Shown in pieces: positions 1-12,313 of a stretch of DNA of 64,000 bases (its first letter is position 1; the number at the start of each line of letters is the position of its first letter). The notes under the pieces are model-generated. The model had not been told where the DNA came from. It was given only the letters and a program-made list of their open reading frames with translations, and did not search any database. Source of the stretch: Oscheius dolichura (Eukaryota; Nematoda; Chromadorea; Rhabditida; Rhabditidae); contig OW051497.1 of the NCBI GenBank assembly GCA_932521035.1, positions 3,348,001 to 3,412,000 of the forward strand, written 5' to 3'. Both the position numbers and the translations under genes were made by a program.

Positions 1-668
1 TCTGTGGAATATTGAAGGATCATCGTATTTCGTGTAAAAGGCTGGATTTTATGTATGTTGACAGCTCTCTACCGACAAAGAAACATTGCGACGATCTATA
101 CCGCTTTTTAAAGCCGACCCAAACGAGCATGGACAGTCGAGAGTCTAATCGGATGGAAGCGCTTATCAACAAAAAATCATTGGTAAATTTTATCTTTTTT
201 TCATTTTCTTATTTAGGTTTATAGAAGAAAGTAGAATTATTTGTATCCTATGAGGATGCTATTTCTGCGTTAGAATTGGTGGCTCCTCACGTTTCAAAGG
301 TTTTAATCGAAGTGGCAGGAAGAAAGAACATCTCAAAACATATTGCTATAGACGAACACTTCAACATGTTGAAGGAGGTGATAGAGGTAACGAGTGAGGA
401 ACTAGACTCATCTTATATTACATTTCAGCATCTACGTATTGCAAGGCGTCGAAAAAATAGCATTGAATTTACTCTAAGTTGTGGCAAGATCCTGCCTCCG
501 GTCAAGCAACAACTGCAGAGAGAGGAAATGCACCGATATCATCCAAATCCTTGGCCTAGCGAAGACAAAGACCGCAAAAAAGTGCACTTTGTTCACTGTG
601 CTCCTGGTCGTGGAAGACCTTCGATCTTAATACTGATGAACAGATCCTATGCAAGGGTCTCTTGGTGA
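1..668 (+). CDS. F-box/FTH-like protein, 3' part (5' end outside window)
   Basis: Not a protein I can name, but clearly a paralogue of the gene at 32187-33216. The reading frame enters at base 3 (residues CGILKDHRISCKRL...), runs to 182, is interrupted by an intron at 183-224 (GT...TATAG) and continues from 225 (KKVELFVSYEDAISALELV) to the TGA at 666-668. The paralogue shows the same intron position and aligned residues (LCETLKRYRIACKRL). The paralogue's first exons look like an F-box followed by a diverged FTH/DUF38-like region, the arrangement of the large nematode F-box families, which act as substrate adaptors of SCF ubiquitin ligases; that role is inference. Bases 387-428 are GT...TTTCAG, 42 nt, stop-free and in frame, so they could be read through or spliced. 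The 3' UTR still resembles that of the paralogue (ATTTTAACA.GACCAAATA near 719-737). Confidence 0.65.
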
Positions 669-2184
669 TTATGTGAGTTAATTCTTTGCCGTCCCTTCTC
701 TTTGCGCAGCCTAGTTTCATTTTAACACGACCAAATACAAAATTAGATTTTTTTTTGTATTCCACAACAATATGTCGCGCTCTCCTTGCCTCACTCCTAT
801 TCTACTAAGAGTACTGCTCGCTAACTTCCTGTATATGTGTACTATCTTTCTCCTATTTTGTTCTGTTTGATGATACGGAGCCACTCGTTGGCTGTGCTCT
901 TATTATAATTTTATCCATTTGGTTGTTATTGTTCAAATGACATGTTTATTACTCCATTTAATGCCTTCAATATAATTAAATATCTATAAGCAGAGAGAGC
1001 CGCCTCATTCAGGCACAAGGCTTCATGCTACTTCCACCGCTCTCTCCCAGCCTTATCTATGTTATCATTCTCACCGCTGTATCCGTTATTTACTTCAAGC
1101 TGATAAAGTAATCTCCGAAAAGCTTTTGTGTTTATGGGCGACGTCGACGTTACTGTCCCGTCGATAACGATAAACAATCCATATAGAGTTAGATAGCATC
1201 ACCACGTTGGCAGTCGCAAAACGCAGAAAGACCACACGTGACTACGGAAGAGACAGAGAGAGAGAGAGAGATGGGTTCTCCATTATGCCTATCAGTTCAG
1301 TTGTTCAGAATACCACTCGGATGGGTTGTCTCTGAGTTTCTTCTCTTTTTCCTTTGTTCCTGTTATACAAACAAACAAGTTTGATTCTACATTCTTTGTA
1401 ACACATGATAAGAGAAAAAATATAAATAGGGGGGAACATATGAATGTCTGAAAAGAAAAAGAAAAGAAAACAGTTGATTTATTTTAATCTTTAAAAAGAT
1501 CGGGGGCTCATTTCGGTGATTTTTGATAAATCAGAAATTCCATGATATTAGAAGCTGTGCTGATAACAACAGCGGCAACCAGAGGTACAAAGATTCAAGA
1601 AGTCCTTACTCAAATTGTTGGTAACTGAATTTAGGGGCTGGTTTCTTTCTTACAAGGGGTTTCCTTGTTATGACTGCGGAAACTAGTATGTTTCAAAAGT
1701 AGGGCAACTGCCACTTTCAATGGCATGTTCTAGGTACACGATAAGTTCGTTTCACTGTCAGTGTGGAAGACGGCTCCCAGTCAATAAACGTTATCATCCT
1801 CCTCTGGTCTTGGAACCTGGGGTGCTGTACCCATGTGGTGTCAATGAAATATGCGTCGGTCCTGCTCCTAACTGTCTAAAGATCTTCTCTCTCATCTGTC
1901 CTACAAGCTTATCTTGCCTCTGCTCTCCTACCCAGCCGCGTGATCGCATAACTCCGCCCTGATTGAATGAGGGGTCTTATAGGGGACAGTTTGTGGAGGA
2001 GCGCATCGTTGCCTTGCCAGCTGATAGCGGCAAAACCGTTGTCACGCGATTATTTTCCTCTACTCTGTTCTTGTCTCCGGTCTCTTTATTTTGATAGGTA
2101 CCTTCGATCTTTTCAGTTTCTTTGTGCCGGCAGAGCTTCATTGGCTCGGTCTCACAGAGGAAGTGGCAGGCTTTTGGTTTAACG
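669..2184. other. intergenic region, no gene seen
   Basis: The first part is the 3' flank of the F-box-like gene. No exon chain with family resemblance was found on either strand; short open frames around 1720-2310 lack support. A GA microsatellite lies at 1255-1271. The last 30 bases hold the leader of the amine oxidase gene: a 3' splice site (ggtctcacag) ends near 2158, about 26 nt before the ATG, and is a candidate trans-splice acceptor. Confidence 0.5.
1255..1271. repeat. GA dinucleotide microsatellite
   Basis: A pure run of AG units after GAGAC, in the intergenic DNA upstream of the amine oxidase gene. Ordinary simple repeat; no function assigned. Confidence 0.9.
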
Positions 2185-4183
2185 ATGACTCGAATTGTTC
2201 TAGTCGCTTTAGTAGCATGTGGAATTACAGTCCAGGTAGGCCCCCTATTCCTTTATATTTCTCATAAAGGCATCTTCAGAAAGAATCGAAGAAATCAGAA
2301 CCTTCTATAGCTGTCGTCGGCGCCGGTATGGCAGGTCTATCCGCCGCGCGTCGACTGACTGAATTAGGACTGACCGACTTTGATATCTATGAAGGAGCAA
2401 CTCGAATTGGTGGACGAATCCACTCAATTCCCTATGGTTTGTTTAGAAAATAAAATAAGTAAACGATTCAATTGTAGAAAACGGCTATCTCCAGATGGGC
2501 GCCCAGTTCATCAACGGGAAAGACAACCCAATCTATAAAATAGCTGAGAAACTCAACGTGGTTGAGTCCATCCTCCCTGACACTGCACAATTCTCAAGAG
2601 CTGACTTCCTCTTCGGAAATCAGACAATTGACTGGTTAGTTTTGTCTTGTGTTTTATTGGGAAAGCAACAATTTTAGGTCCGATATTGAACTCTTCAAGA
2701 ACTTTGCGGAACCCCTCTATGACAAGTACAGAACAATGGTGAAGAACTACGACCTCCTCTCCCGAGTCTACACAGTGAAGACCCTCTTCATGGAGGAGTA
2801 CAGCACTTTTCTCAAGGTATTCTGATTTCTCAACACTCTACAGATTCCTTTTTAGCTGAACAACATCGTGGGCGAGAAGAGACGCGTAATGGACGCCATG
2901 ATTCGACCTTTCAAAACATTCTGGGAGTTCGAATGGGGAGGTGATTGGAAAGACGTGAGTATGTCAAAGAGGGGAGTGACGCGAGATAGTCTTTGCCTTT
3001 TTGGCGAATCGGTGACGCAGATGACCCTAGGGGGAACTGCTTCCGCGTGGGAGATAACACCGGTCTGAAAATCGAACGTTCAAAGTTTTTTGATTGGAAC
3101 CTGAAACACAGAAGACAGATACGTAACAGGTTCTTTTCAGCTGAGCCCCCGTGTTCTGGCTGAATTCAATCAAATGAGCTCGGAGGGAGACTCCTACACC
3201 ACAGGACCCATTGGATTCACCGCGATTATGAACTACATGGGAGACGGTGTCGACCTGAAACACTACCGATTCAACAACACCATTACAAACATCGAATACG
3301 GAGGAGATGGAGTGTATCTGACGTCTGAACAAGAAGGCCGGATCCCGAAGAAATACGACTACGTGATCGTCACCGCCTCCCTCGGTCATTTGAAGAAGTT
3401 CCACCACAAGCTCTTCACTCCTCCTCTCCCTCGACAAAAGGTAGAAGCCATTGAGAAGATCGGCTTCGGTGGAAACTGCAAGATCTTCTTCCGATGGGAA
3501 CAGCCCTTCTGGAGGAATGGAACGGACTACATTGCCCCTCTCCCAATTGAAGGAATGGCCAGGGACAGCATCGACGCCTTCGAGACCGAAATGAACACCC
3601 TGGAAGTCGTCAGTTGGGCACCGAACACCCTTATGGCCTTCATCGCCGGAGCTGGACACGAACTGATGGACAACATGGAAGACGACGAGCTGTCAGTGAG
3701 GATTACCCGCCTTATGAGGGACATGATGGACGACCAGACCATTCCTCCTCCTAGCAAGATCATCAGGTATTTTGGACGATGTGGAAAATAATAGAAATAT
3801 TTCAGGACTAAATTGACGAAGAACGACCTTCTCCTCGGCTCGTACTCCTATCTCAGCAAGGCACAAGCTCAGGCTGGAATCAGTCACAGCAGACTGGGAA
3901 TCCCCATCAAGATGGACGGCAAGCCTCGTGTCCTATTCGCCGGAGAAGCTACCCATCACAGGTATGATATACTTAAACGAAGGCAGAACAGGTATTCAGA
4001 CTGTTCCAAACAACTGTTGGTGCCTACATGAGCGGAAGGCGAGAAGCCGACAGAATCTGGAAGAACTATGCTCCCCCAATGGACCTCAGAAAGGCTACCC
4101 TGACGTTCGACACCAACAAGAGCGAGTGCGGCTTCAGTTGCCATGCACCAGTGCTGATGAAGAACGCTAATCTGAGTTATTGA
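2185..4183 (+). CDS. flavin-containing amine oxidase (polyamine/spermine oxidase-like), secreted or luminal
   Basis: FAD-dependent oxidase that would deaminate polyamines or related amines, giving an aldehyde and H2O2. Eight exons join in frame to 522 aa: 2185-2235, 2280-2436, 2478-2634, 2678-2816, 2856-2954, 3141-3766, 3806-3961, 4000-4183. Residues 1-17 (MTRIVLVALVACGITVQ) look like a signal peptide. Directly after it comes the dinucleotide-binding loop VVGAGMAGLSAARRL, then EGATRIGGRI (second FAD motif) and ENGYLQMGAQFING. Near the C-terminus is GEATHHR, the conserved FAD-contact segment of monoamine/polyamine oxidases. The substrate cannot be told from sequence; polyamine oxidase is favoured by the overall pattern. 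Introns are 38-44 nt except the fifth (2955-3140, 186 nt). It ends tail to tail with the MMS19-like gene, only 82 nt between stop codons. Confidence 0.88.
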
Positions 4184-4190
4184 ATGAAGA

Positions 4191-4196
4191 AATAAA
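4191..4196 (+). promoter_or_regulatory. poly(A) signal of the amine oxidase gene
   Basis: AATAAA eight bases after the TGA stop, so the 3' UTR must be very short; the opposing gene ends at 4266. Confidence 0.7.
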
Positions 4197-4265
4197 GTTT
4201 ACTGTGAAAATGTCACTGGGTTACAGTTAATGACGATCAATACATAGGGAATGTTGACACGGGGC

Positions 4266-7200
4266 TTAGCGTCTTTTGAGAGAGGTAGACAGTTTCTTCT
4301 TCACGGAGATGGCCCGCGTTCGAATCTCTCGAGTACGGCCAATAGTGTTAGCGTCGGTGAATTCGAACAGTTCCGTGAGAAGCTCCTTCGACCAGGAGGC
4401 GTCGAACAGATTCATGAGATTGTCAATTGTCTCCATAACGACACGGACCAAGCCCTGAACCACCAAGTAAAGAAAATAGAGAGGGGTCCTTACCTGATCA
4501 TCGGGGAATTTCTTAGCATAGTATAAAACTGTTTGTACAACAGGAGCAGCTCCTTCCTTAGGAGGAGCATGTTTCAAGAGATCGGGGAGAAGAATCATGA
4601 GATTGTAGGAATCAGAGGGCAAGTTGTCATCTTCTTTTTCCTGGGTATGGCTGAGGATGTCCATGACAAGTTTACGCATCTAAAATGAAATTATAATGAG
4701 AATCAATATCGAAAGCACTTACAGTTTGCGAATATGTCATATTACCGTGAACGAAGGACTCAATCAGGCCGAGGGCTGGCTTGAACAGGCTTTTGGCTTG
4801 CAACAAGAGTTCGTTATGCTTATGCAGATACTCCAGCACCGGATGCAGAACGCGATGCAAGAATCTGTAAATCTGTGCTAATTGAAAAGCCACAATGACG
4901 TTACAGTTCTCGGAAATCCATTCCGCCATCTCCTTCAGGAAGCTCGAATCCCAACTTGATGTGGTCGTACCAAATAGAATTGAAATCAAACAAAACATCC
5001 CAATCGAATGTATTGATGTCGATTTTCTCGAGGAACTGACAGGAGAAATACTGTAAATTATGGGAGGAGGCACTTACAGCTTCCACGACTTTTTGATCCA
5101 AGTCTTCTTTCAACAAGGCCCTAGCTTTCAAGTCAATAACATCCTTCCTGAAATATTGTCATTATTGTGAGCTTTTCAGCGGATCTCACAGGTCGCTGTG
5201 TTTCAAATCAGGCTCTCCATTGAGGATCGAGAAATATCTCAGGCTCATATCATATTGTTCGCCATAAGGGGACCAAAACTCTCGGAGGCCAGCGATACTT
5301 GCATCAATCTTCTTCTGAACCTGAACGAAGTTTGTATAAGTAACTGGTAAGATAAATACCACATGTTTGACCGCAATAAGGGCGAGGTAGGGATAAGCAG
5401 GCCAATTGTTTGCTATATTATTCAAATCCTCATGTACGTCGACGTCTTCAGTGAGGTAATACAAAATCTCCGTCATGGTTACAAGACGCGATTGATGTTC
5501 ACCGGAAAATTGAGAGTCTGTCTAAAACATCTACTTTATAAAGAAAAAGAATAAGCCTCACATCCAGGCGAACATTTTCCAGCATCCATTCCAGGGTGGT
5601 CAAGCCGATAACTTCCTTCTCATACTTATTAGGAGCTCGCTGCTTTTGTTCCAAGAGGAGATTCAGGATTTCTACATTAGTGTCTAAATCGTTTAGTAAC
5701 ATTAGAAAATAGTAGGCTTACGTTGATCAAAGTTTTTGAATACCACTTTCCTGAGACGTTGGAAACCTTGTTTGCCATTTATAGCAGAGCAAGCCAATCT
5801 ATTGACAAAGAGATCATCCTTGAACTGGAAGGCCAGATGTTTCAAAACATGAGCCACGACATCGAATCGAAGGTTGGAGAGGTACTGGACAAATTTCTCC
5901 GCGCTATTGCTAAACCGGGCTTGATCATGAATATCGAACGGTAATAAACTAACCGAGCTCCTGGATTATTCTTCTCTTGCTCAAATGAAGGCCTCAAGTA
6001 ACTTTCAACCTCTTCGTCAGTGGCATTACCCTTGGTTAAGAGCTCAACCTGGAATTATTGCAATAAATATATGAAACTTGTATGAAACTACCTTAGCCAT
6101 GACATGCATATGGGTGTAGATCGTCTCAGGGAAGTCATTTCCAATCCTCTGGAAGGCTGCCTCTTTCTTATCATAGAGAGCCACCAGTGCATGGGGAGCG
6201 TCGAAGCTGTAGATTTCGATCCATTTTCCAAGAATTTCCAACGACTGCATGGCGTGCTCTTTGAGAGCAGCTTCTAAAGATAGAGAACTACAGTAATTTA
6301 AAAAAGGAAACGAACTGTTGATATTGTTGAACAACACAGGGAGGACAGCAGTCCAGACCCAGTGACCCATTTTGGTCTCCCCCTTGACTGCAGTCCAAGG
6401 TGTCAAGAATTCAATAGCTTTCGGGAGAAACTCAATTTCTGGACTGACCAGGAACGGCTCGATATCTTAAAGTTATTGTAAACCTAGAACTGATGAAGCC
6501 TTACTCTCGAAATTGTGCTTGGCGATGGTTTCATAGTCATCTTCTTTGGCCATAATAGCTTGGAGGACTTTTTCAAGAATTGTAGCAACCTCTTTAATAG
6601 AGTCTTTCTTGTAACGCGGGTCCATGGCCATCACCCTCAAGCCGTCGATTATGGATCTGCCATACATTCGAGCATCCGATGGATAATCGTGAAGGAATCG
6701 TTCCTAAAAACCGAAAGTTACCGAACGAGACACTTCCTTACCAGCAATTCGAAGAGGCCAAGCTTGATCTTATAGGTATCTTCCCCGTCTTCTAACTTCT
6801 CTACAAGGAATGAGCCAACAGGGCTACCGAATCCGGGAGAGGCAGTCAGAGCTTCACGGAGAGTCACATCCAGGTCTCGAACAACGTTATCGTCAGATTC
6901 ACTCTTCTAAAGACACGCTTAAGAATACAAGGAAAAAGAACTTACTCCGCTGAATCTGACGGGGTAGTACATGAACAGCCTGTCCAAGATACGATCGACA
7001 TTTTCAGTATGTTCATCTACTTTGAGATTTGCGATCACTGTAACAACTTGGGTTAGAAAGCAAAGGGGAATGGTAACCTACTGAGTTTGGCTAATTTGAA
7101 GAATTCCAGGAGCACGTCTGGATGTTTTTCACCTTCCATAGAGTCGGACAATCCGCCAATTAATATCGGAACCCGTTGATGTAGAGCTGAAAAGGAAATT

Positions 7201-8081
7201 CCAATTATTTGATAATTTCATTGAACCTGGATCGTTCTTTTCCACAAGTTTGACCATTGTGTGGATGGCCTCCAACCTGTCTTCCTTCTTGGCGTAATAT
7301 TGGAGAGTATTACATTCTAGAATGTAGTAGAGAATTTCCAAAGCTGTATATCCATGAGGGAAGCTTTCCCAACCGACCAACATATTCAAAATGTTAAACA
7401 TTGGATAATCCGTATGGTCATAGGATTGATCCACTATGAATCCTACGATCTGCTTCACTGAAAAGTAAACTATAAATTAAAAATAAAGAAATAACTAAAT
7501 GTTCCGTTTAAAATGGGGAAATATACGCGAAACGGCATCAGATATGTTATGTGTTCCTTATAGGAAATTTGTATTCGTAATTGTGGGAAATTGCTGACCT
7601 TAAGAATGATTAAAACAATTTTTGCCAGGAAATCGCACTCGATTTGTATTTCCTTCTGGTCAGACTACAAATGCTTTTTGCAATTAAAAAGGAAGTGTGG
7701 CTAAACTAAAGCTGTTCGCCTCGTTCTTTTGAAGGTCCTTTCTTAATCGAAATAAGTTTCTTTAATTCTTCCTGACTACTGCTATTTAGAGCTAGTTTCT
7801 TTTGGAAAAATCACTTGTTCAATTTTTAAATTAATAAAAAGTTACCTGCTGAACTATCAAAAGAGTTCTCGCCATTCCTCCTCAAGAACTCGAAAAATAT
7901 AGCGATATACTCTTCTGATTCATCAGTAGCACTACTTCAATAACAATAATAAAAATATAATACATGCTCCTTACGCTATCTTGACCCGTATGTCGCTTAA
8001 ATATTCGGCGAGAGTCTGTGTCTTGTCTACCAGTATACTACGAGCGAGGTGTTCAAGCCAAATATCCTTAAGAATCGACAT
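4266..8081 (-). CDS. mms-19: MMS19-like HEAT-repeat protein (cytosolic Fe-S cluster assembly targeting)
   Basis: MMS19 works with CIAO1/FAM96B to deliver Fe-S clusters to DNA polymerases, helicases such as XPD and other nuclear Fe-S proteins. The start ATG (8081-8079) follows a strong 3' splice site (ctttttagG then ATG), read as a trans-splice acceptor. Residues around 140-280 match the MMS19 N-terminal signature: SMEGEKHPDVLLEFF, then LFMYYPVRFSG, then VTLREALTASPGF and SFLVEKLED (human MMS19 has MDGEKDPRNLL, YFPIDF, LRAVLASTPRF, LLIEKV in the same order). The GHWVWTAVLPVLF block also fits. The remaining C-terminal two thirds is all-helical (for example FVQYLSNLRFDVVAHVLKHL) but I could not align it to MMS19 by eye. 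About 1000 aa is expected, as in the family. Many introns are near 40 nt; one of about 390 nt lies at 7458-7850. A fusion with another helical-repeat gene is not fully excluded. Confidence 0.72.
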
Positions 8082-8568
8082 CCTAAAAAGAACAGACGTA
8101 CAAATACGACAAGTAGCACAAAGTGCAATACACAGAGGTGGAAGAAGTGCCACACGATACAATAATAATGAGAGAAGACGGTGAATTGAATAAACTTTAA
8201 TTTGAAAGGAGTCGAAGGTATCACAATGGGAATATAACAACTATAGCTCTGAAAAGGTGAGAATGAAAGAAACTCTTTTGATATACTCTTGAACTCTGTT
8301 TAGAATCAAAAATACCCGCCTTAATATTTTGGGGAAAAGTTTGAGGTTCATTTGAGGGAAGGATTAGATTCTCTTATGCTTCTGGGAATTTGATATGACA
8401 GTTTTTGATTAGAGGGGCAAGATCAGGTCGCGTTCCCATTGGAGATTCGAAAGTTCAAAATCTAAAAGGAGAAAGAAGACATCGTGGACCAGGCACTTGA
8501 CTTGACTATGGTAAAAATTGAGAAGTAGCTAAAAAAAATATAACGGAACAATATAACAGGGAAGAAAG
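8082..8568. other. spacer between the nuclear receptor and the MMS19-like gene
   Basis: Both flanking genes are transcribed leftwards, the receptor first. The stretch holds the receptor's 3' flank and the MMS19-like leader. No AATAAA was found on the minus strand here, so an operon cannot be argued. No further gene seen. Confidence 0.5.
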
Positions 8569-11500
8569 CTAATCAAACTGAGCACTGTTGGCACTTCTGT
8601 TTGCTCGTGTCCCGAGGGCCGTCTCCTTGACCAGCGAGTTGAGAGAAAACAGGTTGAGCATGTCGATCATCTGGAGTGACTCGTTCTTTTTGGCTGCCAC
8701 TTTCTAAAATAAGGTAGGTAAACAGTAAACAAAGAGATAAATAACAACCTAAAAGAAGCACTACAACCGGGGTGACGTCGACCGGACCGGAAACAAGACG
8801 TTTCAAGAAGCGCAAAACAAAAGGGCGCTCTTCTTTAACAAGCGAAGACGTCAGCGCCGACAGGAAAGCCTGTGTTCACGACGCTTTTGGTTATTCGCTT
8901 TCCAATTTTAGCCGAGTGACTGTTCGTACAACATTTTAGGAATGAAATTCTTAGCCTCGAAAGAGCTTCAAAGGCTCTCCGAGCTCTAAATGACACAAAA
9001 CAACAAAATGTAAAGATAAACGCCTAACCCGGATGGTGGGTATCCTAAGGAGGATGTTGGCGTATCGCTCGTTGGCCTCGATCCCACTGTAGTGCTTTTG
9101 TAGGTGCCGGTGAAGGGCAGTCAACAGCCGTTGCTGTTCCGCCTCGATGTTCCGTTGTGAAGCAGCGTCCAGCCCCTCAGTATCTAAAAGTATTCCCTAT
9201 CCTGCCATCCTCACTGTATGTTATTCTGGCGGTGTCTCTTTAATCTCCGTAGACGTTGTTTACCCCGCTGGTAAAGGGCAGTATGGTTTTGTTTTCGTTT
9301 AAACAGGTGTTTACGATAAGAAGTGGGCTATACTTATATACAACCCGCTGTTTATGAAAGAAGGACATGACGAAAGCATTTCAAACAGACAACTATGCCC
9401 TCGCGACTGTCTACGACGTCTGGGAAGATTAAGAAAGACCAGAGCTCACCTGGATCAAAGAACATGACGGCCTGGAGAGCGGCGAATTCCGTGGTAGAGA
9501 TGTTCAGCTGACGGAATGGCTTCATCATGTAATCGATCATGGCTGCCATCACCGGCGTCAGTTCAGATGGACTAACATTCCTATAAATCCCAAAGTGGCT
9601 CCGTAGGATGACGTACAGTTGTGACTGTCGATAGCTTGTCCCGTTGCCACACTCCGATGTACTTGGCATGCAGTTGTTGAACAGCTTGTGCATGTCGGGA
9701 CGGCCCTCTGTGCCGGCTACTGGTGTACCATAATCCTGAGGAATCCAGTGACCATACTCAGGAGGAAGGCTTCCATATTCTGTTGGTAGACGGATCATTG
9801 TATCGGATGGTTCTCTCTTCACTTTCGTCTTCCTGAAACGTTAATAAAAATAAATAGAGGAGAGAGTTACTTACATTTCTAAAGCATTGGCGAAGGATCG
9901 AGCCACGTCGTTGTTTAACACTACGGATAGAAGGGTGCTGGAGCTACCAGGGGTGTGAATAACTTTTGTTAGACAGTCTTCAATCTGTAACTAATCAAAC
10001 CCCATTGTTTGACTCAAAAAGACGCAACCTCTTCGATATGTTCCGGTGTTCTGAAGACCTCGCACATAATTAGATAAGAACTAGCGTGATTGTTTATAAG
10101 GGCTACCTAAAGAATCTCTAAATATAGGGCAAAGGAAGTGTTACCTTGTCAGAATAGGGCAACTTCCGAAAACAGCTAAAAGTCTTCGCCCAGTCTATAT
10201 ACAATGCAATAATCCTAGACCTCCAAAAGGGTTGTTGTTCTTTTCCGGAACTTATATAAGCTATCGGATCATTTAACTGGAATGTCTGTCTCGGTGCATT
10301 GGAATAAGCTGTCATCACTTACTCTAATATTAACAGGAGTACTAAATCTACTGGGGGCATTGAGCGCGGCATCCAGGGAATCGTAGGGGTCGATTTCACC
10401 TCTACTCAAAAGAAGAGTAAAATTATTCTCCAGCGTTGTTAGTCGTTCAAGAATCGGATCAACTGCTGATCCTCCCTATAAAAATTATAGCTTGGAGGTA
10501 TAAATAACAGCTTACGAAGCCTCCATCCGGTTTGAAATCCTTAGTGTCAGCCTGGTCGCCGGAGGAGTATCGCCTAAAACGGTTAATTATCTCTCATTTT
10601 TCGATATATGTTCCCTCCGTCCTGTTCATATTTCAGGGATCTCACATAACACGTGAGCTCTGAGGATAGCCGGGATTGTCATCCTTTTCTCTCATTTGAA
10701 ACCCATTTTACTACATAATAGAACGTTCCTCGCGACTCCTCCTTTTGTTTCCAGGTAGCGAGGAAATTGGCTATCATCTGCCTCTAATATGGAGTATTCT
10801 CCGGCTGACTTTAATTGAGTCAAATAGGCCGTCTCCTCGATTTTTTACCTTTCCCAACTGCTCGCGACAATTAGTCATGCTTCATTTTGTTCACTCTATT
10901 GCTCCCTTATTCCAATTTCGTCCCCCTCGTTTAATAGACTCCCAGCCTTGATTCTCTAATGATCTATGTCATACGCGGGCAGAATATTTTTTATCTCATA
11001 GATCGGAGCCCACCCTCTCTGTTCAGAGAATGTTCAGAATGAACTTATTGCTCTATGAACGATGCTAGAGAACATAGACTTGGAGACTTCTGTTTTAATT
11101 CAACGGGAGTGGTTTCTGGTGGTATCGGATTAGACGCACAACCACCGTACAGATTAGATTTCTGATACATTATGCTCTTAGGCCAATAACACCCTCGCAA
11201 TAGCAGTCGATCCATCCGGTTCGGTTTAGATAGTACGAACAAACGTAAGAGAACTAACGTTTCTTGATCATCTGGCTCGAGACTCGGAGAACGGTTTTTC
11301 TCCGGCTTTCTGGTGCGCTTAGTGTATCCTATCCGATCCCGATCACTTTGTATGGCTGAAAGGGTTGGCTATAAATGATGGTAAAGGAATACGGTACCGT
11401 TCTTATCCATTCCCACTTGAAGACATTTCTGAAGGCGGCAGTAGCGACACGCACAGCGGACGCCTGAAATAACACCGTTTAGGCGAGACAATACAATGAC

Positions 11501-12313
11501 AAACCTTTATTAACGGCACAATTACCATTGCCACTACACGTAAATTGCCGATTATTCTGAAAAGTACTCTTAATTCAATAGTCGGAGTAGAAATATATCT
11601 AATTTATGTTGAGTTCTGTTCTAATCAGACAGATGATCAGAAACGAAATAGAACGCGAATCTGTTTTGCACTCGGAATGTACTAAAAGCTCGGGACACTT
11701 GTTGACGAGGATACATATTGTGTCCACTCGAAGAAGTACCCTTTTATCCAACAATAAGATTGGATTTTCGGTATTGTAGGCAGTAAATATCGCGTGCAAA
11801 GTGACGTGTGGGAATTGAAGGAAACGAAGAAAACTCACAACCAATGCCCGTCGGAAGAAAGTTTTACACCCGTTACAGCTTGGAACCTGGAAATTTTTAA
11901 TTGTTAACTCTTTATATCCTGGGGGTAATTAATTCCAGCCAGGCAAGAGTATAAATTATATATACATATCGGCTTCCTGGTCCATGAAACCAAAGAATTA
12001 GTGATTCCTCAATAACACGGGTGCTTTCGTGCAATTTGGGAGCCGCCTGATAACGTAGCCTTACAATCTGGAAAACGCGAAAACAGCGGCTAGAGTACTT
12101 TCAAAGGTTCCCCCAATCTTATCCAATCAATTGATAAATGTTTCAAAGCTTAGAATGGCGGTTCTCTCTATCCAAAAGGTAAAGCGAAGCGAAACTTACT
12201 GAATAATGATTTCCCGTAGCAATATCGTCACAAACAACACATCGGGTTCCTGTAGAAAATCGATAGTCTAACCATATTACAATAAAAATACCTGGAGGTA
12301 GTTTTTCACTCAT
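8569..12313 (-). CDS. nuclear hormone receptor, nematode HNF4-like (supplementary NR) type
   Basis: Ligand-dependent or orphan transcription factor. The ATG (12313-12311, MSEKLPPG) lies about 40 nt after an acceptor (ctatttcag near 12355). The DNA-binding domain is complete: finger 1 CVVCDDIATGNHYS / VPSCNGCKTFFRRAL with P-box CNGCK, and finger 2 FTCSGNGNCAVNKG / VRCACRYCRLQKCLQVG, followed by MDKNAIQSDRDRIG, the signature of nematode HNF4-derived receptors. The ligand-binding domain starts near IALYIDWAKTFSCFRKL and NHASSYLIMCEVF and resumes with MIDYMMKPFRQLNISTTEF, ALQAVMFFDPD and ANILLRIPTIR. The last exon (8708-8569) gives KVAAKKNESLQMIDMLNLF and a helix-12 like segment before the TAG. 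Between EVFRTPEHIEE and SPSELTPVMAAM lies an unusual insert of about 110 residues. Head to head with egl-9. Confidence 0.9.

Noticed and set aside
5723-5944. Protein-like plus-strand frame (LETLFAIYSRASQSIDKEII)
   Set aside because: It is the antisense shadow of an MMS19-like exon; the minus-strand reading (EKFVQYLSNLRFDVVAHVL) fits flanking exons and splice phases.
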